Assembly (NCBI GenBank): GCA_002297005.1
Contig: DBIX01000069.1
Span: forward strand, 1 to 28,841
Direction of reading: 5' to 3'
Origin: Cyanobacteria bacterium UBA791
GTDB taxonomy: Bacteria > Cyanobacteriota > Vampirovibrionia > Gastranaerophilales > Gastranaerophilaceae
Length of the DNA stretch: 28,841 bases
In this document: positions 1 to 8,919 of the stretch, piece after piece
How positions within the stretch are numbered: the stretch's first letter is position 1
How the letters are laid out: the number at the start of each line of letters is the position of its first letter
Made by a program: the position numbers and the translations under genes
The notes under the pieces: model-generated
The model's database searches: none
Told to the model about the DNA's origin: nothing
Seen by the model: only the letters and a program-made list of their open reading frames with translations

Positions 1-3
1 CGA

Positions 4-42
4 TTTACTGTTTTACAGACTTATTCTGCTTAAAACAGTAAA
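4..42. repeat. 12-bp perfect inverted repeat at the left edge
   Basis: Positions 4-15 (TTTACTGTTTTA) and 31-42 (TAAAACAGTAAA) are exact reverse complements around a 15-base spacer. No gene starts or ends here, and the sequence to about 155 looks like dispersed intergenic repeat material. It may be an arm of a small mobile repeat or the terminator of a gene outside the window. Confidence 0.5.
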
Positions 43-107
43 ATCTTCGCACTATGCTCGCAATCCGCTTCTTGTCGGTACAAGAAAATGAAAATAAGTT
101 TAATTTA

Positions 108-155
108 AATACTCAAAGCTGATAAGATTCTGAATCAAGTTCAGAATGACATGGA
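108..155. repeat. Dispersed intergenic repeat fragment
   Basis: The stretch around 126-150 contains GATTCTGAATC, AAGTTCAGAATGACA and neighbouring bases: a small imperfect palindrome (TTCTGAA facing TTCAGAA). It resembles the short dispersed repeats ending in 'AATGACA' that recur between genes in many bacteria. A sister element with the same AATGACA ending lies at 18442-18475. The assignment is by resemblance; copy number cannot be seen from one window. Confidence 0.4.
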
Positions 156-157
156 AT

Positions 158-194
158 AAAAAGATGGCGAACGCAAAGCGTTCGCCATCTTTTT
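158..194. terminator. Bidirectional intrinsic terminator after the GH57 gene
   Basis: A perfect 17-bp stem (158-174 with 178-194) closes on an AAA triloop. The A-tract on one side and T-tract on the other make it usable in both directions. It sits 8 bases past the GH57 stop codon and carries the GGCGAA/TTCGCC core shared with four other terminators in the window. Confidence 0.9.
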
Positions 195-202
195 ATTTTA
201 AC

Positions 203-1945
203 TTATTCTAAGTTTCCTAATTTTTTCTTATATAATGGTTGAAGCTTTTTAGCTTGTTGAGGAATTACACCCTCTTCGATTGGAAGATATACTCTATAAT
301 CTATATCTGCAAAGCAGTTATCAATATCTTCGATTTCGTGCAATTTAGCTTCATCAATATTACCAGATTCAATCATATCAGCGATTAATTCAAATCTGTC
401 AACATGTTCTCTAAATCTATCAGTTGCATAGTCTTTAGCTTGCCATGTTGTGATTAAGAATGGCCAATCTGAAGATTGAAGTAATAAGTTTTCTCTTGCT
501 AATTGGCTTAAAGCTCTCAATAATAACTTATCTTCTGGTTTTTCTTCGTATTTAGAAACGATGTCATTAATACGTTTTTCACAAGAATGAATAATTGGCC
601 ACATCCATTCAGTTAAGTGGTTCATCCAAACGTAGAAGTGACCACCTTGTCCCCAAGAAGATTCAGGGATTTGGATAGCTTCTTTTGGTGGATATTTTTT
701 AAGATATGCACCAGCAGTCATCATTTCAACGTCTTTGTGGTAGTCGTGTAATTTTTTAACCACTTGTTTAATGAATTCAACACCTTCAAACCACCAATGT
801 CCGAATAATTCTGTATCGAATGATACCATTACTAGACCTTCTTTACCATCGTGAGAATTTTTGTAATCTCTCAACAAGTTTTCGATTAAGTGTGTATAGT
901 GGTCTGAGTTTTCACAAACTTTATTTTGAGCCAATACTGGGTCATAAAGCATTTTATCGCCTAAATCAGTTGTTGAAGAAGTAATTCTCCAATATTGCAT
1001 ACCTGATTTGTCGTCTTTTTTGTGGAATTCTCTAAAGCAACCGTCACCTGGGTAACCATCTGCAGCTGACCAAACTTGGTAACCAGCTCTGTCGTTTCTA
1101 CCCATAACTGCAACTTGTGCATCTGGTAACCAGTATGCTGAATATGTATCATAACCAGTTAATTCACGTTTTGGTAATGGAATGTATTCAATGTTACCGT
1201 ACATACCAACAACTCTTCTATGTCCAATAGAATTACCACCCTCAATTACGTGTGATTCTGTAAAGAAGTATTGGATGTCATTGTTTTGTAAAGTTACTTC
1301 AATAGCAGGTCTCCATTTTTTCTTTCCGTCAGAACCTGTGTATTCATAACCTTGTCTGTATGCACATTCTGGTAACCAAGCACCCATTGCTTTTTTACCG
1401 AATAATCTTTTTGTTGTATCAGAACCAACTTTGAATTGAGCATTCAAGTTAGAATCAGTTGCTAACAATGGTGAGAAACCGTGAGTAGCACCTGAAGTTG
1501 TGATTTCAATACAACCTAAGTCTTGATATTTTTTGAAATATTTGATTAAGTTCATTTCGTATTTGTTTACGAAATCATCTTTCAACTTAGTGAAATGTTT
1601 GTAATAGTATTCAGCTAAGTATTTTAAGTGTTGAGAATGAGCAACTGCAGGATCAGGGTATCTTTCCAAATCCTCAGAAACTGCTTTAATTCTTGAATCA
1701 AGATATTCAACAAAGCCTTGGTTTAAGTGTTCATCAATAAGTTGTTCACCTAAAATTGGAGTGATACCAACTGTAAGGTTTGCTTTAATACCTTCATCAT
1801 ATAATTCGCTAATAGCGTTTAATAATGGAACGTATGTTTCTGCCATACATTCATACAAGTTTTCTTCACCGAACGGCCACATACCTGCTTTTCTGTAATA
1901 GGGTAAATGACTGTGTAGCATAAAAACGAATTGTCCTAGTGACAT
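203..1945 (-). CDS. GH57 1,4-alpha-glucan branching enzyme (DUF1957 type)
   Basis: A 580-residue family GH57 protein that probably makes alpha-1,6 branches in glycogen by glucan transfer in the cytoplasm. The N-terminus has the GH57 barrel motif FVFMLHSHLPYYRKAG. The expected nucleophile is Glu193 in GAWLPECAYRQG and the expected general acid/base is Asp377 in SFDTELFGHWWFEG. The helical C-terminal part (about 420-560), with WGQGGHFYVWMN and LLLQSSDWPFL, matches branching enzymes rather than GH57 amylases, and the length fits. A good ribosome site, GGAGG at 1951-1955, precedes the ATG. It is a single-gene unit, divergent from rpsT and closed by the terminator at 158-194. No other glycogen gene is nearby. 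The fold is certain; branching activity is inferred from family resemblance. Confidence 0.88.
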   Translation of the reverse strand: MSLGQFVFMLHSHLPYYRKAGMWPFGEENLYECMAETYVPLLNAISELYDEGIKANLTVGITPILGEQLIDEHLNQGFVEYLDSRIKAVSEDLERYPDPAVAHSQHLKYLAEYYYKHFTKLKDDFVNKYEMNLIKYFKKYQDLGCIEITTSGATHGFSPLLATDSNLNAQFKVGSDTTKRLFGKKAMGAWLPECAYRQGYEYTGSDGKKKWRPAIEVTLQNNDIQYFFTESHVIEGGNSIGHRRVVGMYGNIEYIPLPKRELTGYDTYSAYWLPDAQVAVMGRNDRAGYQVWSAADGYPGDGCFREFHKKDDKSGMQYWRITSSTTDLGDKMLYDPVLAQNKVCENSDHYTHLIENLLRDYKNSHDGKEGLVMVSFDTELFGHWWFEGVEFIKQVVKKLHDYHKDVEMMTAGAYLKKYPPKEAIQIPESSWGQGGHFYVWMNHLTEWMWPIIHSCEKRINDIVSKYEEKPEDKLLLRALSQLARENLLLQSSDWPFLITTWQAKDYATDRFREHVDRFELIADMIESGNIDEAKLHEIEDIDNCFADIDYRVYLPIEEGVIPQQAKKLQPLYKKKLGNLE

Positions 1946-2002
1946 GAGTGCCTCCGTTCTCTCTATATTTTAAGTTAATGTAAATCTCTACACTTTACAT
2001 AG

Positions 2003-2008
2003 ATTATA
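2003..2008 (-). promoter_or_regulatory. Candidate -10 box for the GH57 gene
   Basis: On the minus strand this reads TATAAT, 57 bases before the GH57 start codon. A clear -35 box was not seen. The 238-base gap 1946-2183 otherwise holds only the two divergent leaders and no further gene. Confidence 0.45.
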
Positions 2009-2083
2009 TATCAAAAAATAATTATTTCTATAGTCATTTAAGATGATAATTCTAATAATGTTACAAAATTTAAAAAATGCATG

Positions 2084-2110
2084 TTGAAAAATATTTTTTT
2101 GTACTAAAAT
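2084..2110 (+). promoter_or_regulatory. Candidate promoter for rpsT
   Basis: TTGAAA at 2084-2089 and TAAAAT at 2105-2110 resemble sigma-70 boxes, but the spacer of 15 is short. The start codon lies 73 bases beyond, leaving a leader of roughly 65 bases, which would suit the autogenous control known for S20 in other bacteria; no specific fold was demonstrated. Confidence 0.4.
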
Positions 2111-2183
2111 AAAGATACTCACCAAACCTCAACAAGTTGCGTAGTCATTAAACGCACAATGTTAAGAAAGAAGGGAAAAACAA

Positions 2184-2453
2184 ATGGCAAACATTAAGTC
2201 AGCAAAAAAAAGAATTTTAACAGCAGAAAAAAATAGATTGCAAAACGTTGCAATGAAAACATCTATCAAAACTGCAGTTAAAAAAGTTCTTGAATTAGCA
2301 ACAGCAAAAAATCAAGATGAATTAAAAGGTGCATTATCAAAAGTTTACCAACTTTGCGATAAAGCAGTCTCTAAAGGTGTTTTACACAAAAACACAGCTT
2401 CTAGAAAAAAATCTAGATTAACAATTGCTGTAAACAAATTATTAGCTGAATAA
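2184..2453 (+). CDS. rpsT: 30S ribosomal protein S20
   Basis: This 89-residue, lysine-rich helical protein is S20, which binds 16S rRNA in the body of the small subunit. The start MANIKSAKKRILTAEKNR, the central AVKKV segment and the ending KNTASRKKSRLTIAVNKLL are characteristic, and the length is normal. AAGGG at 2171-2175 serves as the ribosome site 8 bases before the ATG. It is a one-gene unit with a leader upstream and a strong hairpin terminator 20 bases after the stop. Nothing odd was seen. Confidence 0.98.
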   Translation: MANIKSAKKRILTAEKNRLQNVAMKTSIKTAVKKVLELATAKNQDELKGALSKVYQLCDKAVSKGVLHKNTASRKKSRLTIAVNKLLAE

Positions 2454-2473
2454 TTAATTTGTAAAAGTGATTA

Positions 2474-2507
2474 AAAAGGGCGAAGTTATAAATAACTTCG
2501 CCCTTTT
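2474..2507. terminator. Bidirectional intrinsic terminator after rpsT
   Basis: A perfect 15-bp stem (2474-2488 with 2493-2507) has a TAAA loop, a flanking A-tract and a TTTT tail. The core GGCGAAG/CTTCGCC belongs to the terminator family repeated through the window. Confidence 0.9.
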
Positions 2508-2619
2508 CCGTTATGTAAAAAAATATTTCTAAAAAAGCATGTTTTTCTAGTTCAGAATACATTTTTGAGGTAAACTAAATTCGTAGGGGTGAATAGGTTA
2601 TATCAGGCTGTCGAAGTAA

Positions 2620-3234
2620 ATGCATACACAACAAAAACCAGTCATAGACTTAAGGGAATACAAAGATTTAATAGAAACAGTTGCAAAAGTAGAGTATTCA
2701 AAGCTTTCAACTGGTACTCATCTTGTTGACTATCAAGAACTTGTAAACCTCAATACCCATACTTTATACATACTTTTAAAAAACGGTAAACCTGAGGATT
2801 ATAACAACGCCTATCTTTCAACTGCTATGAAATGGGCGATTAGAAACGAAATCAGAAGACGCTACAGATGGTACTCTCTAAAACAAAAAAAGCTTGATAT
2901 GGCATCAGGTGAGGAATTGAGAGAGGCTGTTTATAAATCAATTCTTTCGATTGACGAAATGGCAGATGCTGATAACCCTACTCAAATAAAAGACAGTAGT
3001 AGAAACCCTGAAGAAACTTACGAGTTTTTTCAACTAAAAAACAAAATCATGAAAGCTCTAGAAACTATTCCTGAAAGAGAAAAAGAATTTATTGAACAAA
3101 AATTTTTCCAAGACAAAAAGCTTAGAGAAATGGCAGAGGAATATAAAATTTCTGAATCTAGAATTTCAAGAATTATCCAAACAGGTTTAAACAGAATAAA
3201 AAAACAACTTTCAGCTCAAGGAATGATAGAATGA
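2620..3234 (+). CDS. Sigma-70 family RNA polymerase sigma factor (FliA/WhiG-like)
   Basis: A 204-residue alternative sigma factor. Residues 35-90 resemble a divergent region 2 (AYLSTAMKWAIRNEIRRRYRW). Residues 145-200 are a clear region 4: PEREKEFIEQKFFQDKKLREMA followed by the recognition helix of the helix-turn-helix, ISESRISRIIQTGLNRIK. This resembles FliA/WhiG/SigF-type group 3 factors more than ECF factors, because a linker of about 50 residues separates regions 2 and 4. The ribosome site is poor and the start codon follows TCGAAGTAA. The stop overlaps the gcvPB start as ATGA, so the two are probably translationally coupled. It heads a five-gene operon. No anti-sigma factor is adjacent. 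Its regulon cannot be inferred from the window. Confidence 0.85.
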   Translation: MHTQQKPVIDLREYKDLIETVAKVEYSKLSTGTHLVDYQELVNLNTHTLYILLKNGKPEDYNNAYLSTAMKWAIRNEIRRRYRWYSLKQKKLDMASGEELREAVYKSILSIDEMADADNPTQIKDSSRNPEETYEFFQLKNKIMKALETIPEREKEFIEQKFFQDKKLREMAEEYKISESRISRIIQTGLNRIKKQLSAQGMIE

Positions 3235-4643
3235 CAACAATTTTCGAAAAAAATATAGAAACATTAAAAGAAGAAAAACAAAAATGCACTTGTATTCCAC
3301 AAGAACTTTTAAGAAAGACTCCACTTAACTTACCTCAAGTTACAGAACTAGAGGTTATGCGTCACTACAAGGAACTTTCTGACAAAAACTTTTGTATTGA
3401 AAAAGGGTTTTATCCGCTTGGTTCTTGTACAATGAAATACAATCCTAAAGTGAACGAATATCTTGCAAACCTAGACAGCTTCTTAAATATTCACCCACTT
3501 ACACCAGAAGAAGATACACAAGGTTCGCTAGAATTGATGTACAATTTACAAGAAGCCTTAAAAGAAATTACAGGAATGTCAGCTATTACCCTACAACCAG
3601 CAGCTGGTGCTCACGGTGAACTTACAGGGATGATGGTTATAAAAAAATATTTTGAAGTAAAAGGCGAAAACAGAAAAAAAGTTATCATTCCTGATTCAGC
3701 ACACGGAACAAACCCAGCAAGTGCACATACTTGTGGATTTGATATTGTTGAAATTAAATCAAACGAAAAAGGACAAGTTGATATTGAAGCTTTAAAATCA
3801 GTCTTAGACAAGGATGTAGCTGCAATAATGATGACAAATCCTAATACATTAGGTATTTTTGAAGAAAATGTATTAGAAATTTCAAAAATAATGCACGAAA
3901 ATGGTTCATTATTATATTATGATGGAGCAAACTTCAATGCAATTATGGGACACACAAACCCTCACAAAATGGGTTTTGACGTAGTACATTTAAACTTGCA
4001 TAAGACTTTCTCAACTCCTCACGGTGGCGGTGGTCCAGGAGCTGGTCCAGTTGGCGTCGTTGAAGAATTGAAAGAATTTTTACCAACTCCGGTAGTAGCT
4101 TTTGATGGTAAAAAATACTATAAAAATTACAATTTAAAACACACAATCGGACAAGTTAAAGCGTTTTATGGTAACTTTAGCGTACTTGTAAAAGCTTATG
4201 CATACATTCTTTTATGTGGTAAAAACTTAAAACTTGCAACAGAAGATGCTGTTTTAAATGCAAACTACATAAAAGAAAAACTAAAAGCTTACTACAAAAC
4301 TCCATACGATGAACCTTGTATGCACGAATTTGTAATTTCTGCAGACAAACAAAAGGAAGAAAATGGTGTTACCGCACTAAATATTGCAAAAAGATTAATG
4401 GATTATGATATTCACCCACCAACAATATATTTCCCATTAATTGTTCACGAAGCAATGATGATAGAACCTACAGAATCTGAAACAAAAAAAGTGCTAGATA
4501 ACTTTATTGATGTTATGATTAAAATAGTTCAAGAAGCAAAAGAAAATTCTGATGAAGTAAAAAATGCTCCATCTACAACAATAGTTAAGAAAATAGACGA
4601 AACTTTGGCAGCAAGAAAACCTGACTTAAGTTTTAAAGGATAA
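3231..4643 (+). CDS. gcvPB: Glycine dehydrogenase (decarboxylating) subunit 2
   Basis: A 470-residue P-protein subunit of the glycine cleavage system. With subunit 1 it decarboxylates glycine and passes the aminomethyl group to the lipoyl H-protein, using pyridoxal phosphate. The PLP lysine is Lys258 in HLNLHKTFSTPHGGGGPGAG. Other family marks are the N-terminal GFYPLGSCTMKYNPK and the substrate/cofactor segment LQPAAGAHGELTG. The length matches the split (two-subunit) type. The partner gcvPA and gcvT/gcvH are not in the window, which is unusual because split P-protein genes normally sit together. Its start overlaps the sigma-factor stop, and the next gene begins 8 bases after its stop. Confidence 0.95.
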   Translation: MTTIFEKNIETLKEEKQKCTCIPQELLRKTPLNLPQVTELEVMRHYKELSDKNFCIEKGFYPLGSCTMKYNPKVNEYLANLDSFLNIHPLTPEEDTQGSLELMYNLQEALKEITGMSAITLQPAAGAHGELTGMMVIKKYFEVKGENRKKVIIPDSAHGTNPASAHTCGFDIVEIKSNEKGQVDIEALKSVLDKDVAAIMMTNPNTLGIFEENVLEISKIMHENGSLLYYDGANFNAIMGHTNPHKMGFDVVHLNLHKTFSTPHGGGGPGAGPVGVVEELKEFLPTPVVAFDGKKYYKNYNLKHTIGQVKAFYGNFSVLVKAYAYILLCGKNLKLATEDAVLNANYIKEKLKAYYKTPYDEPCMHEFVISADKQKEENGVTALNIAKRLMDYDIHPPTIYFPLIVHEAMMIEPTESETKKVLDNFIDVMIKIVQEAKENSDEVKNAPSTTIVKKIDETLAARKPDLSFKG

Positions 4644-4650
4644 AAGAAGA

Positions 4651-5799
4651 ATGGCAAAAGAAGAAAAAAAATTAGTAAAAGTAGCATTCCCACACATGGG
4701 AACAATTTGTATAGGCTGGGCAGCAGCATTAAGAAAAGTTGGAATTGAACCATACATTCCACCATACACAAGTAAAAAAACACTTTCTTATGGTACAAAA
4801 TATTCACCAGAAGCTGTATGTTTACCATACAAACTAATTTTGGGTAACTTTATCGAAGCAATTGAGGGTGGAGTTGATTATGTTGCAATGATTACATCAC
4901 CAGGAATTTGCAGACTAGGTGAATACGGAACAAATATTCAAGAAACACTTTCCGATTTAGGTTACCACGCAAATTATATTGAATTATCATTATATGACGG
5001 AATTAAAGGCTTATTTGATTTCTTAAAAAGATTAACTGGTAAAAGCGATTATCTTTTATTCTCAAGAGCAATCGTTTTAATCACAAGAATTATCTTCTTG
5101 CTTGATGACCTTGATACAGCATTATCATACTACAGAGCAAGAGAGGTTGTTTTTGGCGAAGCTGAAAAACATTATAAAAAAGCTCTTAGATTAATCTCAA
5201 ACGTTAAAAATACAAGAATGCTAAACGAATGCAGAAAACGTGTATTCAAGGAAATGGCAAAAACAGAAATTGATCCAAACCGAGAGGTTTTATATGTAGA
5301 TTTAACAGGTGAAATTTTCTTAGTTTGCGACAAATTCTCTAACCAAAATATCGAAAGAGAACTTGGAAAAATGGGCGTTCAAACAAGAAGAAGTTTGACA
5401 GTAGGAAGTTTCTTAAAAGACGCCATTATTCCAAAAATCTTTAGAAAAAATGACGAAGAAACTCACCTTGAAAGAGCAGAAAGAATGGCAAAACCTTATC
5501 TTATGAGAGATATTGGTGGTGATGCTCTAGAATGCGTATCAGACGTAGCTTATGCAAATGCAAAAGGTAAAGATGGGATCATCCATATTTCACCATTTAC
5601 TTGTATGCCAGAAATTATGTCACAAAACATCTTCCCTAAAATGAGAGAAGAACACGATATTCCAATTCTAAGTTTGGTAATGGATGAACAAACTGGTAAA
5701 GCAGGCTATATTACAAGATTAGAAGCTTTTGTAGACTTAATGAGAAGAAAAAAACGTAAACTTCAACAACAAGCAAAACAAGAAGAGGCTAAAGTTTAA
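4651..5799 (+). CDS. 2-hydroxyacyl-CoA dehydratase/activase-related protein (DUF2229-like)
   Basis: A 382-residue protein related to the C-terminal half of large BcrAD/HgdC-type proteins (DUF2229 with a HGD-D-like domain). Motifs are the N-terminal VAFPHMGTICIGWAAALRK, EAVCLPYKLILGNF (about 52-66), SPGICRLGEYG (about 84-94) and SPFTCMPEIMSQNIFP (about 314-329). The Cys residues in these last three motifs are the likely iron-sulfur ligands. The ASKHA ATPase half that activates such enzymes is absent, so this is the standalone short form. The substrate is unknown, and no acyl-CoA genes adjoin it. It lies 7 bases after gcvPB and shares its last base with the next ATG (TAATG), so co-translation is likely. 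Confidence 0.72.
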   Translation: MAKEEKKLVKVAFPHMGTICIGWAAALRKVGIEPYIPPYTSKKTLSYGTKYSPEAVCLPYKLILGNFIEAIEGGVDYVAMITSPGICRLGEYGTNIQETLSDLGYHANYIELSLYDGIKGLFDFLKRLTGKSDYLLFSRAIVLITRIIFLLDDLDTALSYYRAREVVFGEAEKHYKKALRLISNVKNTRMLNECRKRVFKEMAKTEIDPNREVLYVDLTGEIFLVCDKFSNQNIERELGKMGVQTRRSLTVGSFLKDAIIPKIFRKNDEETHLERAERMAKPYLMRDIGGDALECVSDVAYANAKGKDGIIHISPFTCMPEIMSQNIFPKMREEHDIPILSLVMDEQTGKAGYITRLEAFVDLMRRKKRKLQQQAKQEEAKV

Positions 5800-6600
5800 T
5801 GATTAAATGCTTTAAAGAAGCTTTTGAGTTAGCTTACGAAAACTTAATTTGCGTGTCACCATTATTGATATTCATGATTGCTGTAACTCTATATCTTGGT
5901 GCTGCAAGAACATCAATAATTAATGCGTTTTCATTATGCTTATCAATAGTTGCCCTTATTATTATGTTTGCAATCTTTTTTGCGGGCTGGTTTTATATGA
6001 TAAAAATGGCGATTGTTAATACAAGTTTTAGTATTATAGATTTAAAGAAGGACTTTGAACTTTTAAAATTCTTTTCAACAGGGGTTTCAGATTATTTTGT
6101 AACCTTTATATATTTTATATTATGCTCCTTGTCAATTTTAGGAATAGTGTACGTGTCAGACTATTTTATAGCAATGAAATTCATTGGAAACGTAGGGCTA
6201 GAGATAAACAACCTCGTTAGATTAGAAGATATTTCAAGCTGGCAATACCTTTTAGTTGATTTAACGTATTCTCAAATCATAAAACTTTCAGGTTGGCTAT
6301 TCTTATTTACAGTATCCTCAATAATTTATGCATTATTTACTCTTATGTGGGTTCCATACTTAATGTTTAGAACAAAAAATGTATTCAAAGCATTATGGTA
6401 CTCAATCGTAGATGCGTTCACATCACCAAAAATTTTGACATTATTACTTAGTTTAATTATTATCAACTTCATTTTTGCAATAATAAATTCTTATATTATG
6501 CTTAATCCGATATTGTACTTTGTAATGACAATTGTCTACATTTTCTTTATTGTACAAATGTCAATGTTGATATTCTTGTATTACTATAAAAAATATACTT

Positions 6601-6617
<17 letters not shown>
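5799..6617 (+). CDS. Six-helix integral membrane protein of unknown function
   Basis: I do not recognise a named family. The 272 residues hold about six hydrophobic segments: roughly 15-36, 45-70, 95-125, 163-188, 212-234 and 238-262. Between the third and fourth there is a more polar stretch with VGLEINNLVRLEDISSWQ. The C-terminus is short and charged (YYYKKYTYEHED) and likely cytoplasmic. The pattern of WVPYLMFRTKNVFKALWYS resembles the intracellular loop of 'glycerophosphoryl diester phosphodiesterase membrane-domain'/DUF-type six-helix proteins, but this is only a resemblance. It overlaps the upstream gene by one base and miaA by 17 bases, so it is co-transcribed and probably translationally coupled. 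Confidence 0.75.
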
Positions 6618-7492
<875 letters not shown>

Positions 7493-7495
7493 AAA

Positions 7496-7530
7496 AAAAG
7501 AGGGCGAACCTTTTAGGTTCGCCCTCTTTT
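7496..7530. terminator. Bidirectional terminator between miaA and a convergent gene
   Basis: A perfect 16-bp stem (7496-7511 with 7515-7530) has a TTT triloop and symmetric A- and T-tracts. It can close both the rightward miaA operon and the leftward pair of genes ending at 7545. Confidence 0.93.
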
Positions 7531-7544
7531 AATAAAAACTTATA

Positions 7545-7877
7545 TTATTTGCTAACTGTAGTTGCAGCACCTGCAAGGTTAGTACAGAAAGCTGTAAAAC
7601 TACCTAAAATATTAGCAACTTTTTTACCTGTTTTAGATTCAGCAACTTTTGCTAATGGTTCTAAAGCTTTGTTATCTTTAGCAGCTTCTTTAATAGAATC
7701 TGTAATACCATCAGAATATGCAGCTTTATCAGTTTCTACATTCTTTTTAAATTCATCAGCACCTTGTGATAAATTTGTAATAGCTGTCATTGTTTTTTGG
7801 GTTTTATCAATAGCGTCCATAGCATTGATTTTAGGCATTTCAGCTCTGAATGAAACATTTGAAACAGGTCTAATCAT
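7545..7877 (-). CDS. Hypothetical protein with N-terminal RPxxNVSFRA motif
   Basis: A 110-residue protein of unknown function. It starts MIRPVSNVSFRAEMPKINAM; the segment RPVSNVSFRA aligns without gaps to RPQGQVSFKG of the neighbouring 197-residue gene. The middle is a charged helix (about 20-80: kinked, rich in K, D, E, A) and the end has a mildly hydrophobic stretch (ANILGSFTAFCTNLAGAATTV, shown here whole only by its edges A88 to V108). There is no signal peptide. A strong ribosome site AGGAAGG (7888-7894) overlaps the upstream gene's stop codon, which indicates a coupled two-gene unit. N-terminal VSF[KR]-type motifs are, as I recall, common in hypothetical proteins of this lineage; this was not checked here. 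Confidence 0.8.
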   Translation of the reverse strand: MIRPVSNVSFRAEMPKINAMDAIDKTQKTMTAITNLSQGADEFKKNVETDKAAYSDGITDSIKEAAKDNKALEPLAKVAESKTGKKVANILGSFTAFCTNLAGAATTVSK

Positions 7878-7892
7878 ATAACACTTACCTTC

Positions 7893-8486
7893 CTACACAT
7901 CGTCATCATTGTTATTTGTGTCAAAGTCTGGTTCATCGTAACTACCAGATGTTGGACTATCATAATTATAGCTATCAGCATTAGCTTTGTCAATAGCATT
8001 GTCTACTAAATCCTCTGTTTGCTCAGAAACAGGTTTTTTAACAAGACCAAAGTCTTTCATAGCAACGCCAAGTGCTGCACCACCAGCAACAACGTTAACT
8101 GCGATTTGATCAAGTTTTAAATTTTTAACTTTATCTACAAATTTTGTTAGTTTACCTGCATTTTCAGCTGATTTTTTACCAACCTCTTCAACGATTTTAT
8201 CAGTACCTTTACCCAAAGTACCTGTAATCATATCTGCAGCTTTACCCAAACAAATTTTAGTAGCTGTAAAAGCAATTGCAACACCTAAAGCTTTTGTTGC
8301 AAATTTACTAATTTTACCTAAAATACCATTATCATCAGAATTTTCAGACATTCTTCTGAATTCATCTTGTTTGTCACGTAGAGTAGCCAAATCAGGAGTG
8401 CCACCTTTGAATGACACTTGACCTTGTGGTCTAGCTAACTTGTTTAAATATATTTGATTAGTATTAATTGAATTTACTGATTGCAT
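7893..8486 (-). CDS. Hypothetical protein with N-terminal RPxxQVSFKG motif
   Basis: A 197-residue protein of unknown function. After about 18 polar residues it carries RPQGQVSFKGG, matching the neighbour at 7545-7877. Residues about 50-75 form an amphipathic or weakly membrane-seeking helix (ISKFATKALGVAIAFTATK), and residues about 120-140 form a second one (QIAVNVVAGGAALGVAMK). Between them is a lysine-rich helical region. The C-terminal 45 residues are acidic and disordered (SYNYDSPTSGSYDEPDFD, then N and D repeats). No signal peptide and no catalytic motif were seen. It is first of a leftward pair; a GTAGGTAG leader element sits at 8518-8525, 31 bases before the start. Confidence 0.78.
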   Translation of the reverse strand: MQSVNSINTNQIYLNKLARPQGQVSFKGGTPDLATLRDKQDEFRRMSENSDDNGILGKISKFATKALGVAIAFTATKICLGKAADMITGTLGKGTDKIVEEVGKKSAENAGKLTKFVDKVKNLKLDQIAVNVVAGGAALGVAMKDFGLVKKPVSEQTEDLVDNAIDKANADSYNYDSPTSGSYDEPDFDTNNNDDDV

Positions 8487-8682
8487 TTTTAATCACACTA
8501 AAAATATTAATATAAACTACCTACATAAAAATAAAAACATTCTTTTCAAATTTTTTGCTAGTTAAACTCAAAATATTAAATTTTTTGTTACAAACGTTAA
8601 CATGTCAAAACACGCATGGGAACATGGTTTGAGCATGTTTGCATAAATTTTAGAAAACCTTCTCAAGGTAGCGAAAAAAGGC

Positions 8683-8707
8683 AAAAAAATAGCTGCTACT
8701 GCAGCTA
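8683..8707 (-). terminator. Leftward intrinsic terminator without an obvious gene
   Basis: On the minus strand TAGCTGC (8707-8701), loop AGTA and GCAGCTA (8696-8690) form a perfect 7-bp hairpin followed by seven T residues (8689-8683). The nearest leftward gene upstream is more than 4 kb away, so it most likely ends a short untranslated transcript begun in 8720-8900. Confidence 0.6.
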
Positions 8708-8812
8708 GTACTTCATAATCTTGGGAGGAGATTTGGGGATAGTTGTACATGCATGATAATTCAAGAAATTTTTTTTTGTTAGCTCCATGCCGTTTATTTT
8801 TACAATTCGTTA
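8683..8812 (-). ncRNA. Possible small RNA ending at an intrinsic terminator
   Basis: A minus-strand TATAAT (8822-8817, part of a symmetric TTATAATTATAA) could start a transcript of about 125-130 bases that ends at the hairpin plus T-tract at 8683-8707. Just before the terminator hairpin the RNA would carry CUCCUCCC (8727-8720), an anti-Shine-Dalgarno-like C-rich run typical of some regulatory RNAs. A weak -35 and no expression data leave this tentative; a 60-residue open frame crosses it but has no ribosome site. Confidence 0.3.
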
Positions 8813-8919
8813 CAATTATAATAAAAAGTAGAAGAAAATTAAGTATTCATCATGGTTTTAAGGTTTGTCAAGAATTTTTATTATATAATAATTTTAGACA
8901 TTTTAAAAAGGAGAAAATT

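Larger units (their letters stand above)
8487..8919. other. 433-base non-coding region between divergent units
   Basis: It holds the leader of the leftward hypothetical pair with its GTAGGTAG element (8518-8525), a palindromic AACATG-N7-CATGTT near 8620-8640, a leftward hairpin terminator (8683-8707) and two TATAAT boxes facing right (8817-8822 and 8884-8889) before the parvulin gene. Open frames here (8568-8750 leftward; 8743 onward rightward) lack ribosome sites and look non-coding. Confidence 0.6.

Noticed and set aside
8620..8640. LexA-type SOS box
   Set aside because: AACATG-N7-CATGTT is palindromic but does not match the GAAC-N4-GTTC cyanobacterial/Gram-positive LexA pattern.
8568..8750. 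60-residue leftward open frame with a hydrophobic stretch
   Set aside because: No ribosome site near its ATG; it crosses a hairpin terminator and has no coding character beyond a chance hydrophobic run.
8743..8919. Upstream extension of the parvulin gene from a TTG at 8743
   Set aside because: The extra 59 residues are not conserved-looking, the upstream start has no spaced ribosome site, and AAGGAG sits correctly before the ATG at 8920.
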